Positions 42,384 to 52,914 are shown, numbered from the stretch's first letter. The stretch: DNA of 64,000 nt from Symbiodinium natans (GCA_905221605.1 CAJNDS010000440.1:64501-128500); one strand, 5' to 3'. Numbers and translations are program-made. Notes: generated by a model not told the origin, from the letters alone.

Positions 42384-42698
42384 TCAGCTGGTGCTGGCTC
42401 CCAACATCCATGCCACACAGACAAGGCCTGCAAGGACACACACGAGAAATCTTATTTGACGGTCAAGCCGCCTTGTCGCGTTCTCCACGACAACTATGGC
42501 CTTGCTGTGAAAGTCCATGATTGAACTCTTGTGAAACCACACTACCTGAGGACCGATCTGTCGCGTGACAGCCTCCACATCATCACCGTTGAAGAAAAGT
42601 AAACTGTTGTAACCCAGATCGTGTGCAACTTCATTTTGTCTGCGTAAGCGGTCGCGCCGTTTTGCAGTCACTTTGCCAGATGTAGTCTTACTTTCAAT
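42384..42698 (-). pseudogene. Gene C, C-terminal part
   Basis: Reads ESKTTSGKVTAKRRDRLRRQ, then NEVAHDLGYNSLLFFNGDDV, ..HSKAIVVVENATRR and a hydrophobic segment FLVCVLAGLVCVAWML near the end (a likely membrane anchor). Not recognised. The open frame is shifted by one base from the N-terminal part; one missing base near 42695 would join them. Lies in AKR intron 2, same strand, without telomere repeats. Confidence 0.55.
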
Positions 42699-43177
42699 TC
42701 GTACCCCTGCGGCAGACGGCTTCTAGTTGGCACAGCTGGTGGCTCCCAGCGCAGCACAGGTACTGTCTCCATAGGCTCAATGAAAATATCCACCTCCCGC
42801 ATGGGACATCCAGTCCTCGAAAAGACCATCGGGACTTCTTCGCATGCTCCTCTTTGCTGCCATGCGCGTAGTTTAGCAGCAAAACGGTGGAACCCAGCAG
42901 CTTCGACTTCCACCACACTCTGCTCCATCTCCTTCTGGCCATCTTTGCTGGATTTGTCCCGCTTGCTCTTCTCCTTCAGGATGTCAGCGAATTCCCGAGC
43001 ACTGTGAAGCGAACCTGTGTCGCGCTCCATGACCCAGTTGTCACCAGAACGATAGAAGTACACATTCGTCTGTACTTTGTAGCCATACCATCTGAAGATG
43101 TCGGCAAGCGTCTGCTGCTGGTAATCACCTCCTTCCTGCGTGCTCAGGTCAGAGTACTCACTGGAGCCAGCATCCAT
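42690..43177 (-). CDS. Gene C, N-terminal part (unknown protein)
   Basis: From ATG at 43177: MDAGSSEYSDLSTQEGGDYQ and then ..DIFRWYGYKVQTNVYFYRSG.., a Lys/Glu-rich helix (KEKSKRDKSSKDGQKEMEQS) and FIEPMETVPVLRWEPPAVP. The composition looks like a real soluble protein. No family recognised. Confidence 0.55.
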
Positions 43178-44160
43178 GTGCTCTATCGGGGATAGCTCTG
43201 AGCACTGCTTTTCCTTGAACTACCCTGAAGACAATGACTGCACAGCTTGCGTTCCCAAAGAGGGCTCCCCTCCCCCTCACCAAGTGCATGCCGAGTCGCT
43301 GGAGTGCCATGAGCACAGCGCGATAGCAATCCTCACAGAAACCCTTAGATTCGTTGCCTTTTCCCCCCCAATATCTAAACCCTAAACTCCAAACCCTAAA
43401 CCCTTTAGGGTTCAGGGAGCTGGTTCAGGGAGCTGGGTTTAGGGTCCAGGTTTTCGGGGAGGCCGCGCTATTTGGGCCAGGCAAGCACGTATGTGACCCT
43501 GCAAGATGGGTGGTTCAGAGGTAAGTGTAAGCTTCAGGGAGTTTCGGATTTAGGGTTTAGGGAGCCCGAATCTCAGAGCCCCAAAGGCAGATGGTGAAGA
43601 ACTTGGGCGGTGTGTCACAGCGCGCAGTGCTCATGGTCCACCTTGCGCAGTCTTGCAAAGGATGCAGGCAGGCACAAGTGGGACGGATTCCTGGTTTTAA
43701 AATAGCCTTGAGAAACCTGCGGGGAGTGATTAGATAAGCCTTTATGACCCGCATAAAGGGAAGCTACCCACCTGCAACTATCCGGCAGTGTTCCCGGAGA
43801 GTCATGACTCGTAGGTACCAGCAAGAGAGATGACTCAAGACCGTGAACCCAAACAGGCAGGGGTAAAGATTGCTGCCTTTTGGTCTCTTGGGTTTTGGGT
43901 TTAGGGTGAGGGCCATTTCAGTCTTACTGTGACTCGCATCTCCAGCCCTACACTCTCCATTCGCAAGCCCCCCAAAACTCATCCCTTGCACAGCGTTTTA
44001 GAGCACGGAACCACAAACCCGGAGCACGAAACGCCTCGAAACCATAAACCGGCTCGGAACCCTAAAGCTTCTCAACTCCCGACGCAGCAGCCCTGGCCCT
44101 CGACCCTAAACCTAAGCCCACACACCCTACACCCTACACCTCTACACCCTACACCCTAAC
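43178..44160. other. AKR intron 2, right part
   Basis: Unique sequence and scattered telomere-like units; the overlapping short frames at 43557-43991 show no motif. No exon called. Confidence 0.4.
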
Positions 44161-44292
44161 CTAAACCTAAACCCTAAACCCGAAACCCTAAACCCTAACC
44201 CTAAACCCTAAACTAATTAAACCCCGAAAGCACCTTTCGACCCTAAAACACACCGCTCTGGAACCGCCCTCCAACTGTCCGGCTTCGAAAAT

Positions 44293-44722
44293 GCAGGGGT
44301 AGGGTCTAGGGTTTAGGGTTTAGGGTTTAGGGTTAGGGGTTTAGGTTTAGGTTTAAGGTTTAGGGTTTAGGGTTTTTAGGGTTTTAGGGGTTTAGGGTTT
44401 TAGGGGTTTTAGGGGGCTTTAGGGGTTTTAGGGGTTTTGGGGGTTTTAGGGGTTCAGGAGGAGGGTTTAAGGCTTTAGGGGTTTAGGGTTCCGGGGTTGG
44501 GTTTAGGGTTTAGGGTTTAGGTTAGGGTTTAGGTTTTTAGGGGTTTAGGGTTTAGGTTAGGGTTAGGGTTTAGGGTTTAGGGTTTAGGGTTTAGGGTTAG
44601 GGTTTAGGGTTAGGGGGTTTTTAGGGTTTAGGGTTTAGGGTTTAGGGTTTAGGGTTTAGGGTTTAGGGTTTAGGGTTTAGGGTTTAGGGTTTAGGGTTTA
44701 GGGTTTAGGGTTTAGGGTTTAC
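44293..44722 (+). repeat. TTTAGGG mega-array with 8-mer and TTAGGG variants
   Basis: 430 bp of G-strand repeat: irregular GGGGTTTTA units at 44380-44460, TTAGGG hexamers near 44560-44615, then about 13 pure heptamers ending 15 bp before AKR exon 2. Confidence 0.95.
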
Positions 44723-44736
44723 TACTGGCAAAAGGC

Positions 44737-44777
44737 TTGCAGTAGCGAAGTGAGGCTTCGGGGTTCAAGGTCCAGGC
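44737..44777 (-). CDS. AKR exon 2 (41 bp)
   Basis: Reads AWTLNPEASLRYC plus two bases. Acceptor GCCGCAG|GCC, donor TGCAA|GCCTT (GC type). Joins GGNW-AWTL and RYCK-LGLRHIDTA in phase. Smallest exon found. Confidence 0.82.
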
Positions 44778-44824
44778 CTGCGGCGTCCTAGGTTTCAAAG
44801 GTTATTGTTTGTGGTTCAGGGATT

Positions 44825-44922
44825 TAGGGTTTAGGGTTTAGGGTTTAGGGTTTAGGGTTTAGGGTTTAGGGTTTAGGGTTTAGGGTTTAGGGTTTGGCGT
44901 TTAGGGTTTAGGGTTTAGGGTT
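44825..44922 (+). repeat. TTTAGGG array
   Basis: About 13 units, first half of AKR intron 1. Confidence 0.97.
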
Positions 44923-45187
44923 TGTTTTTTAAGGTTTCGGGTTTAGGGCTTCAAGTTTGGGAAGCGGGCAGGGCTTCGGGCTTTTCCTGGTTCTACGGCT
45001 TCGGGCTTGGGGTTATGGGGTTTCGTGGCTGGAGTTGTAAAGGGTCTCCTGACTGCTGTGCCTAAACCCGAGACGATAAACCCTACACCCTAAGCCCTAA
45101 CCCCTAAACCCGAAACCCTAAACCCGAAACCCTAAACCCTAAACCCCTGAACCCTTAAACCCCCGCAAACCCCCCACACCCCAGAAC

Positions 45188-45262
45188 CCAATTCCCGCCT
45201 ATTGCTGGCATCTCAACGCCATTGGACAGCCTGCCCAGGAGCTCCGGATCTCGCAACAGCAA
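45188..45262 (-). CDS. AKR exon 1 as seen (NGVEMPAIG)
   Basis: Reads KLLLRDPELLGRLSNGVEM, then PAIGGNW; LSNGVEMPAIG is the family first strand and phosphate-region start. Acceptor-like CTTGCAAG|TTG, donor AATTGG|GTTCTGG. The protein start must be further upstream. Confidence 0.85.
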
Positions 45263-45757
45263 CTTGCAAGCGGACCCTAAGGGCTTAGGGTGTATAGGGT
45301 GTATAGGGTGCATAGGGTGTTTCGGGTGTCGAGTTTAGGGTTTAGGGTTTAGGCTTTAGGGCTTGGGGTGTAGGGCTTAGGGCTTAGGGTTTAGGGTTTA
45401 GGGTTTTGGGTTTTAGGTTTAGGGTTTTGGGTTTAGGGTTTTGGGCCTAAACCCCAGCTAAGTTTGGGGGAGCCAAGCCCGAGGCATTGCTACACAAGCC
45501 TCCCCCATGCTGCACGTTTGTTTGGAGAGCTTGACCTCTGGAAAATGGGGCCGAAAGACCTGCCCAAACCAGTACTGCTCCTGAACTTCAGCACTTCACT
45601 GAACTCCCCAACTCCAAGGAAACACGGACGAACCAAAAACTCTGGCCTAAAGGCCAGCAGCCCAGCTGACCGTCCATCCGCGGGGATGGGCAGACTGGGG
45701 CCCGCCGGAAGCCGCAAGGAAACGGGGGGCTGCTGTTGCAGCCAAACCCTGGGCAGC

Positions 45758-45845
45758 CAGGGTTTAGGGTTTAGGGTTTAGGGTTTAGGGTTTAGGGTTT
45801 AGGGTTTAGGGTTTAGGGTTTAGGGTTTAGGGTTTAGGGTTTAAT
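45758..45845 (+). repeat. TTTAGGG array
   Basis: About 12 units. The plus frame 45464-45781 that ends in it is not supported as a gene. Confidence 0.96.
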
Positions 45846-46241
45846 TAGGGTGTAGGGTTCAGGGTTCAGGGTTCAGGGTTTACGGTTTAGGGCCTTTCGG
45901 GGTTCAGGGTCCTCCCCGAGCCATCTGCGTTGGGCACCCCAACGCTGCTAAACCCCAAACCCGAAACCCTACACCGTGAAAACCCTAAACCCTAAATCCT
46001 AAACCCTAAACCCTGAAAACCGTTTTCATCCAGCCACCTAGAAGTGCGTTGAGGGTTCAGGGCTTTCTGGCAGGCGGCCCAGGCCTGGAAAAAGCAAAGC
46101 CACTCCCAGGAACCTGAACCAAAACCCCAATTCTTTTGAACCCTAAACCCTAAACCTTAAACCTTAAACCTTCAACCTTAAACCTTATACCTTAATCCCT
46201 AAACCCTCAAGCCTAAACCCTAAACTCCCAAACCCAAACCC

Positions 46242-46300
46242 CCGTGCCTCAATGCTTCGAAGATCTGGCCGCAGAGCTGCACAATGGGGGCATATTGCTC
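46242..46300 (-). CDS. Candidate exon (EQYAPIVQLCGQIFEALRHG)
   Basis: The minus strand reads EQYAPIVQLCGQIFEALRHG, helical, after acceptor TTGCAAG|GAG. Could be the upstream end of the AKR gene or another gene. Confidence 0.6.
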
Positions 46301-46508
46301 CTTGCAAGTAGCTGGGGTTGGGTGGGTTTAGGGTTCAGGGTTTAGGGTTTAGGGTCTAGAAAAATAAGAAATACCTGTCGATGGGCTAATAGGTCTACAG
46401 AGGGTTTGGGGTCCATGGATCTTGATCGAAAAAAATCAACATACGTCAGAGCTCTCCACACGCACACAGCCCTGCTTCTCATCTTCGACAATTCAGACCC
46501 CTAAGCCC

Positions 46509-46655
46509 GAAACCCTTGACCCTAAACCCCAAACCCCAAACCCTAAACCCCAAACCCTAAACCCTAAACCCTAAACCCTAAACCCCAAAACCTAAACCCT
46601 AAACCCTAAACCCTAAACCCCAAACCCTAAACCCTAAACCCTAAAGCCTAAACCT
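46509..46655 (-). repeat. CCCTAAA / CCCCAAA array
   Basis: About 19 units, several CCCCAAA. Confidence 0.96.
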
Positions 46656-46671
46656 TGGGTTTTTGGATCCG

Positions 46672-46757
46672 TAAGCCCACAGTGCCGGCCGAGGCGCCAG
46701 GGCGGGCATGGCCAAGAAGCCCTGGATGCCTTCCAGCGCCTGACCAAAGGCATACAG
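46672..46757 (-). CDS. Candidate exon (LYAFGQALEGIQGFLAMPAL)
   Basis: The minus strand reads LYAFGQALEGIQGFLAMPAL and then APRPALWA. Open and helical. Family unknown. Confidence 0.55.
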
Positions 46758-46851
46758 CCAAACCCTAAACCCTAAACCCTAAACCCTAAACCCTAAACCC
46801 TAAACCCTAAACCCTAAACCCTAAACCCTAAACCCTAAACCCTAAACCCTA
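46757..46851 (-). repeat. CCCTAAA array
   Basis: About 13 units. Confidence 0.97.
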
Positions 46852-46874
46852 ACTTACAAGCCCGCGTGGGGCTC

Positions 46875-46947
46875 TTCAGGGCGCACGCTGGCGTAGTGTG
46901 CGAGAGGCCTGGGCAATGGCGGTGTGCACCGCGGGATCCACCTCCAC
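46875..46947 (-). CDS. Candidate exon (VEVDPAVHTAIAQASRTLRQ)
   Basis: The minus strand reads VEVDPAVHTAIAQASRTLRQ and then RAP after acceptor TTCGACAG|GTG. Helical. A second frame is also open, so the frame is not certain. Confidence 0.5.
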
Positions 46948-46968
46948 CTGTCGAAGGGCTTTGGGGCA

Positions 46969-47063
46969 GGTTTAGGGTTTAGGGTTTAGGGTTTAGGGTT
47001 TAGGGTTTAGGGTTTAGGGTTTAGGGTTTAGGGTTTAGGGTTTAGGGTTTAGGGTTTAGGGCT
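46969..47063 (+). repeat. TTTAGGG array
   Basis: About 13 units. Confidence 0.97.
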
Positions 47064-47730
47064 TTGTGTTTAGGGTTTAGGGCTTAGGGCTTAGGTTCAG
47101 GATTTAAGGCGTAACCGGGCAGGATTTGGGGTTTAGGGCCTCTTGATGGTGTTTGGGGCTTATAGGCCAGTTTTGGGTTTGAGTCGGTTTGAGTCTAGGC
47201 CGTCTCATCGGGCTGCTAGTTGGGGTGTGTCCTGGATGAGAGCTGTGGCTCTCAGACTTAGATGGAGGTGCCATCAGAATCCTTGTGTAGGAGCCGAACC
47301 ACAAACCAAGGGTTGAGGGATGATTGGGAAAACAACCTCGATTCAACAAACAAGGACGCGCAAATGGCATGCGAAGTCTTGTGTGCTTTTCTTAGTTGCA
47401 GTTTTGGGCCTAAAAGGTCGTAGGGCTAAGTCTTAGGGAGATACCTCCACCGGGGCCCTACACCTCAACAGGATGGTTCGGAGGCTTGTGGGTTTCTGGG
47501 TCAGGCGGGCGGTGGGGAGGAGGGGGGGGCTTCCGGGTTTAGGCATTTGGGGTGCTTTTGTGTTAGGCGTTGTGGGTTTCGCTTAGGGTTCATGAAGAAT
47601 CGTTCCGGGCCTTTCCCCAAACCCTAAGCCCTAAACCCCTAACTCTGAATGTCTATCCCATACACAAGACTGCCAACGTTGAGTCGCCACGCCCTCGGCG
47701 CCTGCAAGCTGCCATGAGCACTCTCAAAAA
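47064..47730. other. Intronic spacer
   Basis: Unique sequence with short telomere-like pieces. The minus frame 47104-47370 and plus frame 47570-47755 lack motifs. Confidence 0.4.
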
Positions 47731-47733
47731 TAA

Positions 47734-47850
47734 TGGTTTAGGGTTTAGGGTTTAGGGTTTAGGGTTTAGGGTTTAGGGTTTAGGGTTTAGGGTTTAGGGT
47801 TTAGGGTTTAGGGTTTAGGGTTTAGGGTTTAGGGTTCAGGGTTTAGGTTT
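47734..47850 (+). repeat. TTTAGGG array
   Basis: About 16 units ending TTCAGGG. Confidence 0.97.
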
Positions 47851-48105
47851 CAAGCAACCAAACCGCCCCTAAAAAGCCCCCTACAAGACCGCGGCCCATC
47901 ACCTCGAGACCAGCAATCCAGGGGAAGGGGGAGGGGATTTGAAAACAAAGAAGGCAAGCAGGCCTAGAAGCCCAACACCTCGAAACCTGGAAACTCTAAA
48001 CCCTGAACTCTGACCCTAAACCCTAAACCCTACACCCTAAACCCTAAATCCTAAACCCTAAACTAAACCCTAAATCCTAAACCTTCAGCCCCAAACCGCC
48101 AAAAC

Positions 48106-48178
48106 CTGGCCGTAGCCTGGGAGTGCCGAAGTGCGGCCCGCAGATTGTTGAGGGCATAGTTCCAGGTGTTCATGGCAC
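48106..48178 (-). CDS. Candidate exon (MNTWNYALNNLRAALRHSQ)
   Basis: The minus strand reads AMNTWNYALNNLRAALRHSQ and then ATA. Acceptor AAACAG|G, donor GCCAG|GTTTTGG. The Trp/Ala/Leu spacing is TPR-like, and an ATG is present at its start. Confidence 0.55.
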
Positions 48179-48597
48179 CTGTTTCCAAGCTTCAAGGGTT
48201 TGTGGTTTAGGGTTTGGGGTTTGGGGTTTGGGGTTTGGGGTTTGGGGTTTGGGGTTGTCTAGAGAGTTGTAGGGTTTGGGGCTTCGATGGTTTAGGATTT
48301 AGGGTTTAGGGTTGGGGGTCAAGGGTTTAGGGTCGGGCTACATGGGACTTCACGGAAGTTGACCATATCACTGGGTCTGTAGGACCAAAGACACGAAGAC
48401 CACCACGACAAACATCAAAATCGAACGCCGTGCGCTTCAAATCCTTGAGCCACACAAAGGGCTCTAAAGACTTACGTTCCTGACCAAGCCTCCCTAAACC
48501 CTAAACCCTAAACCCTAAACCCTGAACCCTAAACCCTAAACCCTAAAACCTATACGCAAAAACACAATCATCCCAAGGCCGCAAATCCTAAACGCTG

Positions 48598-48668
48598 CAC
48601 AAAGCCTTGATCCAGCCAGGGAACTGAGTGGATTGGGCCCACCGTGCTGGGAATCCGGGGGGCACTGC
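48598..48668 (-). CDS. Candidate exon, frame uncertain
   Basis: GC-rich island with two open minus-strand frames, VNEQCPPDSQHGGPNPLSSL and APRIPSTVGPIHSVPWLDQG. Flanked by C-rich and G-rich repeats as usual. Confidence 0.35.
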
Positions 48669-48810
48669 TCGTTGACGGTGCCTTTGCTTTGCATCTTAGG
48701 CTTCAGGGCTCAGGGCTGAGGATTTAGGGTTCTGGGTTTAGGCCTGAGCGGTGGCCGCGCTTATCGAGTAGGCCAAATAAGCGTCATACCTAAACAGGTA
48801 TAATATAGGG

Positions 48811-48908
48811 GCCTGAATAATTCGAATAGGGTTTTGGGGGGTTATTACAGTATATTTATTAAAGGACCATGAGGGAATACTTTTAGTGATATTCCGACCC
48901 CTACATGA
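48811..48908 (+). repeat. Dispersed repeat, family C
   Basis: TTCGAATAGGGTTTTGG..ACCATGAGGGAATA..ATTCCGACCCCTA; compare 33395-33480 and 56055-56130. Confidence 0.55.
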
Positions 48909-49254
48909 AACCATACGCAAGTATAAGCCCTAATCCCAATCCCTGACTAAACCCTAAGCAAGTAGAAGCGGTGAACCCCAACCATAAAGAAGCACTTCCT
49001 TCCGGCCCAACATGATCGTAAACAGTAAACCCCAAATCGGAACTATGTATAAACCCCGAGGTCCAATCCCTGAAGCCCCAACCCTCAACCCTGAACCCTA
49101 AACCCTGAACGAACCCTAAACCCTTGAACTAACCCTTAAACCCTACACCCCGAACCCTAAACCCTAAACCCCGAACCCTAAACCCTAAACCCCAAACCCC
49201 AAACCCTAAACCCCAAACCCTAAACCCTAAACCCCAAACCAACCCCTTATTCCA

Positions 49255-49350
49255 AGCCCCGGGAGCTGCAAAGCGCAAGCTCAGGCAGCGATGAAGCCCA
49301 GAGTGCAGCCTCGGCGAAAGGCACCGCCAAAGAGCCGGTGTCCTCGGCAG
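49255..49350. other. Exon-like island, strand unresolved
   Basis: Open on plus (ELQSASSGSDEAQSAASAKG..) and on minus (AAEDTGSLAVPFAEAALWAS..). The rest of the region being minus favours minus. Confidence 0.4.
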
Positions 49351-49354
49351 CACA

Positions 49355-49458
49355 GAGTTTAGGGTTTAGGGTTTAGGGTTTAGGGTTTAGGGTTTAGGGT
49401 TTAGGGTTTAGGGTTTAGGGTTTAGGGTTTAGGGTTTAGGGTTTAGGGTTTAGGGTTT
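49355..49458 (+). repeat. TTTAGGG array
   Basis: About 14 units abutting the island at 49255. Confidence 0.97.
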
Positions 49459-50173
49459 CATGCATGTAGAATTACATCTACATCTGTTTTTTATACATAT
49501 AAAGCCCCCAAGCAAAGGTGTCGGGGTTGTTAAGATGTTAAGTCACCATTCTCCGCGCCTCCTCGCCCAATGTGTCCCTGGAGTGCCCACCTTCTAGCCC
49601 GCAAGAGTGCCCACCCACACAGAGGGGCCCGCAGAGGCTCCCGCCGAGCCCCCAGAATTCTCAGTCCCGCGACACAAGCCTGCGGCGAAGTCTCTGTAAT
49701 TACCTGCCCGAAAGCGGGGCAGGATGGCTCCCACATCGGGTAGCTGTAGTGTGGAAAATGATGGGAGTTTATGTATTTTACTTTTTTGGGGGGGGGGAGG
49801 GAGGAGGGTGAGGGGGAAAAGGACTAAGGCAACATGGTGCTACATAGGGGCTACCCCGATTGTCGGGGACGAAGTGCCCCGGAGCCGAGAGTCCTGGTTC
49901 GGCAGAACAGGCCGCATGGCACTGCTCGGGCTGGCGGCTGGCCTGCCGCCAGCGAATTTGTAGGGTTCCAAGTCTGGGCCCTTGTGACATAACCCAGGGT
50001 TGAGGTTTTGGGGCCCAGGGTTTGTAGGGTTTTAGGGGTTCGGGATTTCGTGGGGCTTCGGGCCTTGCAGCTTTTAGAGTTTAGGGCTTAGGGTTTGAGG
50101 GTGTGGGGTCGTTTTAGGGTTCAGGGTTTAAGGCCGAGGGTTCAGGGCTGCGATAAGGCCCTCAGGCCCAAAC

Positions 50174-50271
50174 TTTGAACCCGAAGGGCCACCTCGCGCC
50201 ACAAGGCAGGGGCCCAGGATACTGTGGCCGCTGCGCTTCCTCACAGGGGTGGCAGAAGGTCACCTGGGCAG
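50174..50271 (-). CDS. AspH-like exon 17 (last recognised)
   Basis: Reads (AAQ)VTFCHPCEEAQRPQYPG and then PLPCGARWPFGFK. VTFCHP would correspond to the last core strand (family VDVWHP). Donor-like AAA|GTTTGGG suggests the gene continues. Confidence 0.55.
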
Positions 50272-50309
50272 CGCTGCGAGATTTCAGACACTTTCGGGGG
50301 TGTCTCCCT

Positions 50310-50585
50310 AAACCCTAAAACCCTAAAACCCCAAAACCCTACAACCCTAAAGCCCTAAAACCCTAAAACCCTAAAACCCTAAAGCCCTAAAGCTCTAAAC
50401 CCTAGAACCCTAAAACCCTAACACCCTAAAACCCTAAAACCCTAAAACCCTAAAACCCTGAAACCCTAAAACCCTAAAACCCTAAAACCCTAAAACCCTA
50501 AAACCCTAAAAACCTAAAACCCCAAAACCCTCAAACCCTCAAACCCTCAAACCCTCAAACCCTCAAACCCTAAAACCCTAAACTC
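50310..50585 (-). repeat. CCCTAAAA 8-mer array
   Basis: About 30 units of AAAACCCT, with AAACCCTC at 50525-50570. The strongest 8-mer array in the window. Confidence 0.96.
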
Positions 50586-51270
50586 CTACGACAGACCCTG
50601 ACCATGCAGCATGACCAGCATTAGCAGGGCTTGAGGTTGGGGAGTCCTTTCTTCACGTTGTGCGGCTGGGAGGGTTTCGGGTCTGAGTTTTCGCGGTGTG
50701 TATCAAGCAGATGTGAAACACCTAATCGAATAACTCCATCAGATCTTGAGACCTCTTGCAGAGCTCCCGAACCCTAAGCTCGAAGCCCTTCAAACGCTAT
50801 CTACGTAACCTAAACGCCCTTCTTATACAGAAAACAAAACATGCCCTCAATCCTGAAACGATTTGATACCCCCAAAACTGCACCTGCAGCACGTAGTTCT
50901 CGCCCCGGACTCCGTTGTGCCACTCCTGCCAATGGGGAAGGGTAGAAGGCTCAGGGTTGAAAGAGCTACGCTTACCATCGTTATTTCCTGTTGTGAGTGA
51001 GTAGCCCGAAACTCTAAACGGGAACACAGGGGCAAGAAGATTCCTCGAACTGCCGTCTCTCAGCCGACGTGTTGGTTCGTGATCACCGAATGGCCTCTGA
51101 TCGGGCTTGTTTGTTTAGGGTCTAATGTGTCGGGCTTAGGGTCTGGTCCAAAACATGGCTTCAGGGCTCGACAAACTCCCGCAAAAGCCTTCAAAAGACA
51201 CACTGAAGCCTACCCAACCAACCTCCAAAAAAAAGAAGTCCCAAAGCCCTGAAACCTGAACATCCTGAAG
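50586..51270. other. Intron 16, right part, no gene seen
   Basis: Unique sequence; short minus frames at 50797-51035 lack motifs. Confidence 0.45.
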
Positions 51271-51289
51271 CCCAAGTCAAGCGCGGCTC

Positions 51290-51347
51290 CTGCCGGATGA
51301 AGGTGCTATCTATGACAAGCGCCTCGCCGGTGCGCCAGGACAGGGTC
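51290..51347 (-). CDS. AspH-like exon 16
   Basis: Reads TLSWRTGEALVIDSTFIRQ, matching family W.EGxxLxFDDSFEHE. The iron-binding His of FEHE is replaced. Acceptor TTGTGAG|GACC; joins TVR-TLSW. The low end assumes a GA donor; up to 17 more bases could belong. Confidence 0.72.
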
Positions 51348-51424
51348 CTCACAAGGGGCTCTCGGGGCCATGGTGTTAGCCTTTCGGGGAGAGTTTAGGC
51401 CTTAGAGCCCAGGGTGTTAGGACT

Positions 51425-51685
51425 TGGGTTTAGGGTTTAGGGTTTAGGGTTTAGGGTTTAGGGTTTAGGGTTTAGGGTTTAGGGTTTAGGGTTTAGGGTT
51501 TAGGGTTTAGGGGGTTTAGGGTTTAGGGTTTAGGGTTTAGGGTTTAGGGTTTAGGGTTTAGGGTTTAGGGTTTAGGGTTTAGGGTTTAGGGTTTAGCGTT
51601 TAGCATTTAGGGTTTAGGGTTTAGGGTTTAGGGTTTAGGGTTTAGGGTTTAGGGTTTAGGGTTTAGGGTTTAGGGTTTAGGGTTA
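51425..51685 (+). repeat. TTTAGGG array, 260 bp
   Basis: About 36 units with few slips, the longest nearly pure array in the window. Confidence 0.98.
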
Positions 51686-52190
51686 GCACTTAGGGAGGCT
51701 TGGCATCGATGCGGCAGGAGTGTTTAGGGGAGGCGTTTGGGGCAGTCGCCGTGGTGCTTCTGTTGTGAGGTTTTGCCGTGGGGCTTGGGTGCTTAGGTTG
51801 GTGCGTTCTGCGTCTTGATGGCTTCGAGGACTGTGGAATGTAGGGTTGTATATTGGCCTCCTACTGAAACCCTATCCCAAGAGCCTTAGACTGGAAACAG
51901 ATCACAATACAAAGTACGCCCATCGTTTCCGCTTCTCTTTCCGGTACCCTAAGCTTGGGACCCTGTGCCGCTTGGGGTTTAGGGTTTAGGATTTGGGGCT
52001 TTCGGGCTTAGGGTTTAGGGTCGAAAGGGTGGTTGTAGGGTTTATAGAGTTTAGGGTATTTTGGGCGCAGGCTGCACAGTCCTACCCTTCGAACTCTATC
52101 TAGGCTTCCTGCGCGCCAATCTCAACCCTCTACTTCTTATAAGCCCATGAATCTAAACCACGTGACCCTTCAGCCCTTGAACCCTGAACC
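51686..52190. other. Intron 15 centre, no gene seen
   Basis: Unique and G-rich variant sequence between the TTTAGGG array and a short CCCTAAA run at 52195-52212. Confidence 0.5.
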
Positions 52191-52255
52191 CTGAACCCTA
52201 AACCCTAAACCCGAAAGCCCGTTTGAAGCTCCTGAAGCCCTGTGAACCCTGGACC

Positions 52256-52337
52256 CTGACAGTCCTGTTGCCCACGCTCATCCGCGCACCCACGTCTGCA
52301 TGGATGCCCAGGTGGCACTGCAGCTTGGGCGCCGCAC
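52256..52337 (-). CDS. AspH-like exon 15
   Basis: Reads GAAPKLQCHLGIHADVGARM and then SVGNRTV, matching family RLRxHLGLxxPxxxxIRVGNETR. Donor TGTCAG|GGTCC, acceptor ATCTGAG|GTG. Confidence 0.8.
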
Positions 52338-52467
52338 CTCAGATATCTTCGGAGGATTTAGGGTTTAGGGTTTAGGGGATTGGGGTTCAGGGTTTAGGGT
52401 TTAGGGTTCAGGGTTCAGGGTTTAGGGTTTAGGGTTTAGGTTTAGGGAGCTTAGGGTTTACGGTTTA

Positions 52468-52570
52468 GGGTTTCCGAAGTTAGGGGGTACCTTATAGGGG
52501 TCCTTATTTCAGGGAATCCTATAATTTGGGAGTCTATATGTAGGGTCCCCTATTGCGTAAACCCCCCCAT
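52468..52570 (+). repeat. Dispersed repeat, family A
   Basis: TTTCCGAAGTTAGGGGGTACC..GGAGTCTATATGTAGGGTCCCC..; compare 370-505. Confidence 0.6.
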
Positions 52571-52914
52571 CTTCGGACTTGGGGGTGCAGAGATTTTGGA
52601 TTTAGGGTCCTACATACGATCCTCTGAAACCCATGATGAGGGGAGAATATCAAAATACCATCCCGAAACCATAAACCGCCTAGGTGTTTAGGGCTTTCGG
52701 AATATCTGAAAAGCAGGGTTTGGGGCTGTCAGGGGTTGCTGTGCGCCGCTATCTGATCTGAGGGTGCTATTCTATCGCAAGAATCCTCGATGGACGTAGA
52801 TACCCGGAAACTCTGGACCCTTCAACCGTTACCCCAAGCCCGAAAATCCTAAACCCTAGCCCTAAACCCTAAACCCGAAAAACCTTACACCCTGAACCAA
52901 AAAGCCCCCCAAGA

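Larger units (their letters stand above)
28752..45262 (-). other. Aldo-keto reductase gene, 13 exons over 16.5 kb
   Basis: Exons joined in order give an AKR barrel of about 278 residues from NGVEMPAIG (first strand region) to LSEMQMAALDGL and a stop. The order of motifs along the minus strand matches the family exactly. AKRs are NAD(P)H-dependent carbonyl reductases of the cytosol. Of the catalytic tetrad, Asp (HIDTA), Tyr (AEAYQN) and His (VYMLHAAG) are present, but the Lys position reads LFLATQLD, so Lys is Gln. Several junctions keep phase with GC donors. A small part of the N-terminus may lie upstream, since no ATG was identified. Three foreign coding units sit in introns 2, 5 and 11. Confidence 0.85.

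Noticed and set aside
42384-42671. Phospholipase D assignment for gene C
   Set aside because: HSKAIVVVE resembles HxK but lacks the HxKxxxxD spacing and a second motif.
51425-51685. A true chromosome end
   Set aside because: The array is internal, flanked by exons of one gene on both sides, and arrays occur in both orientations throughout.
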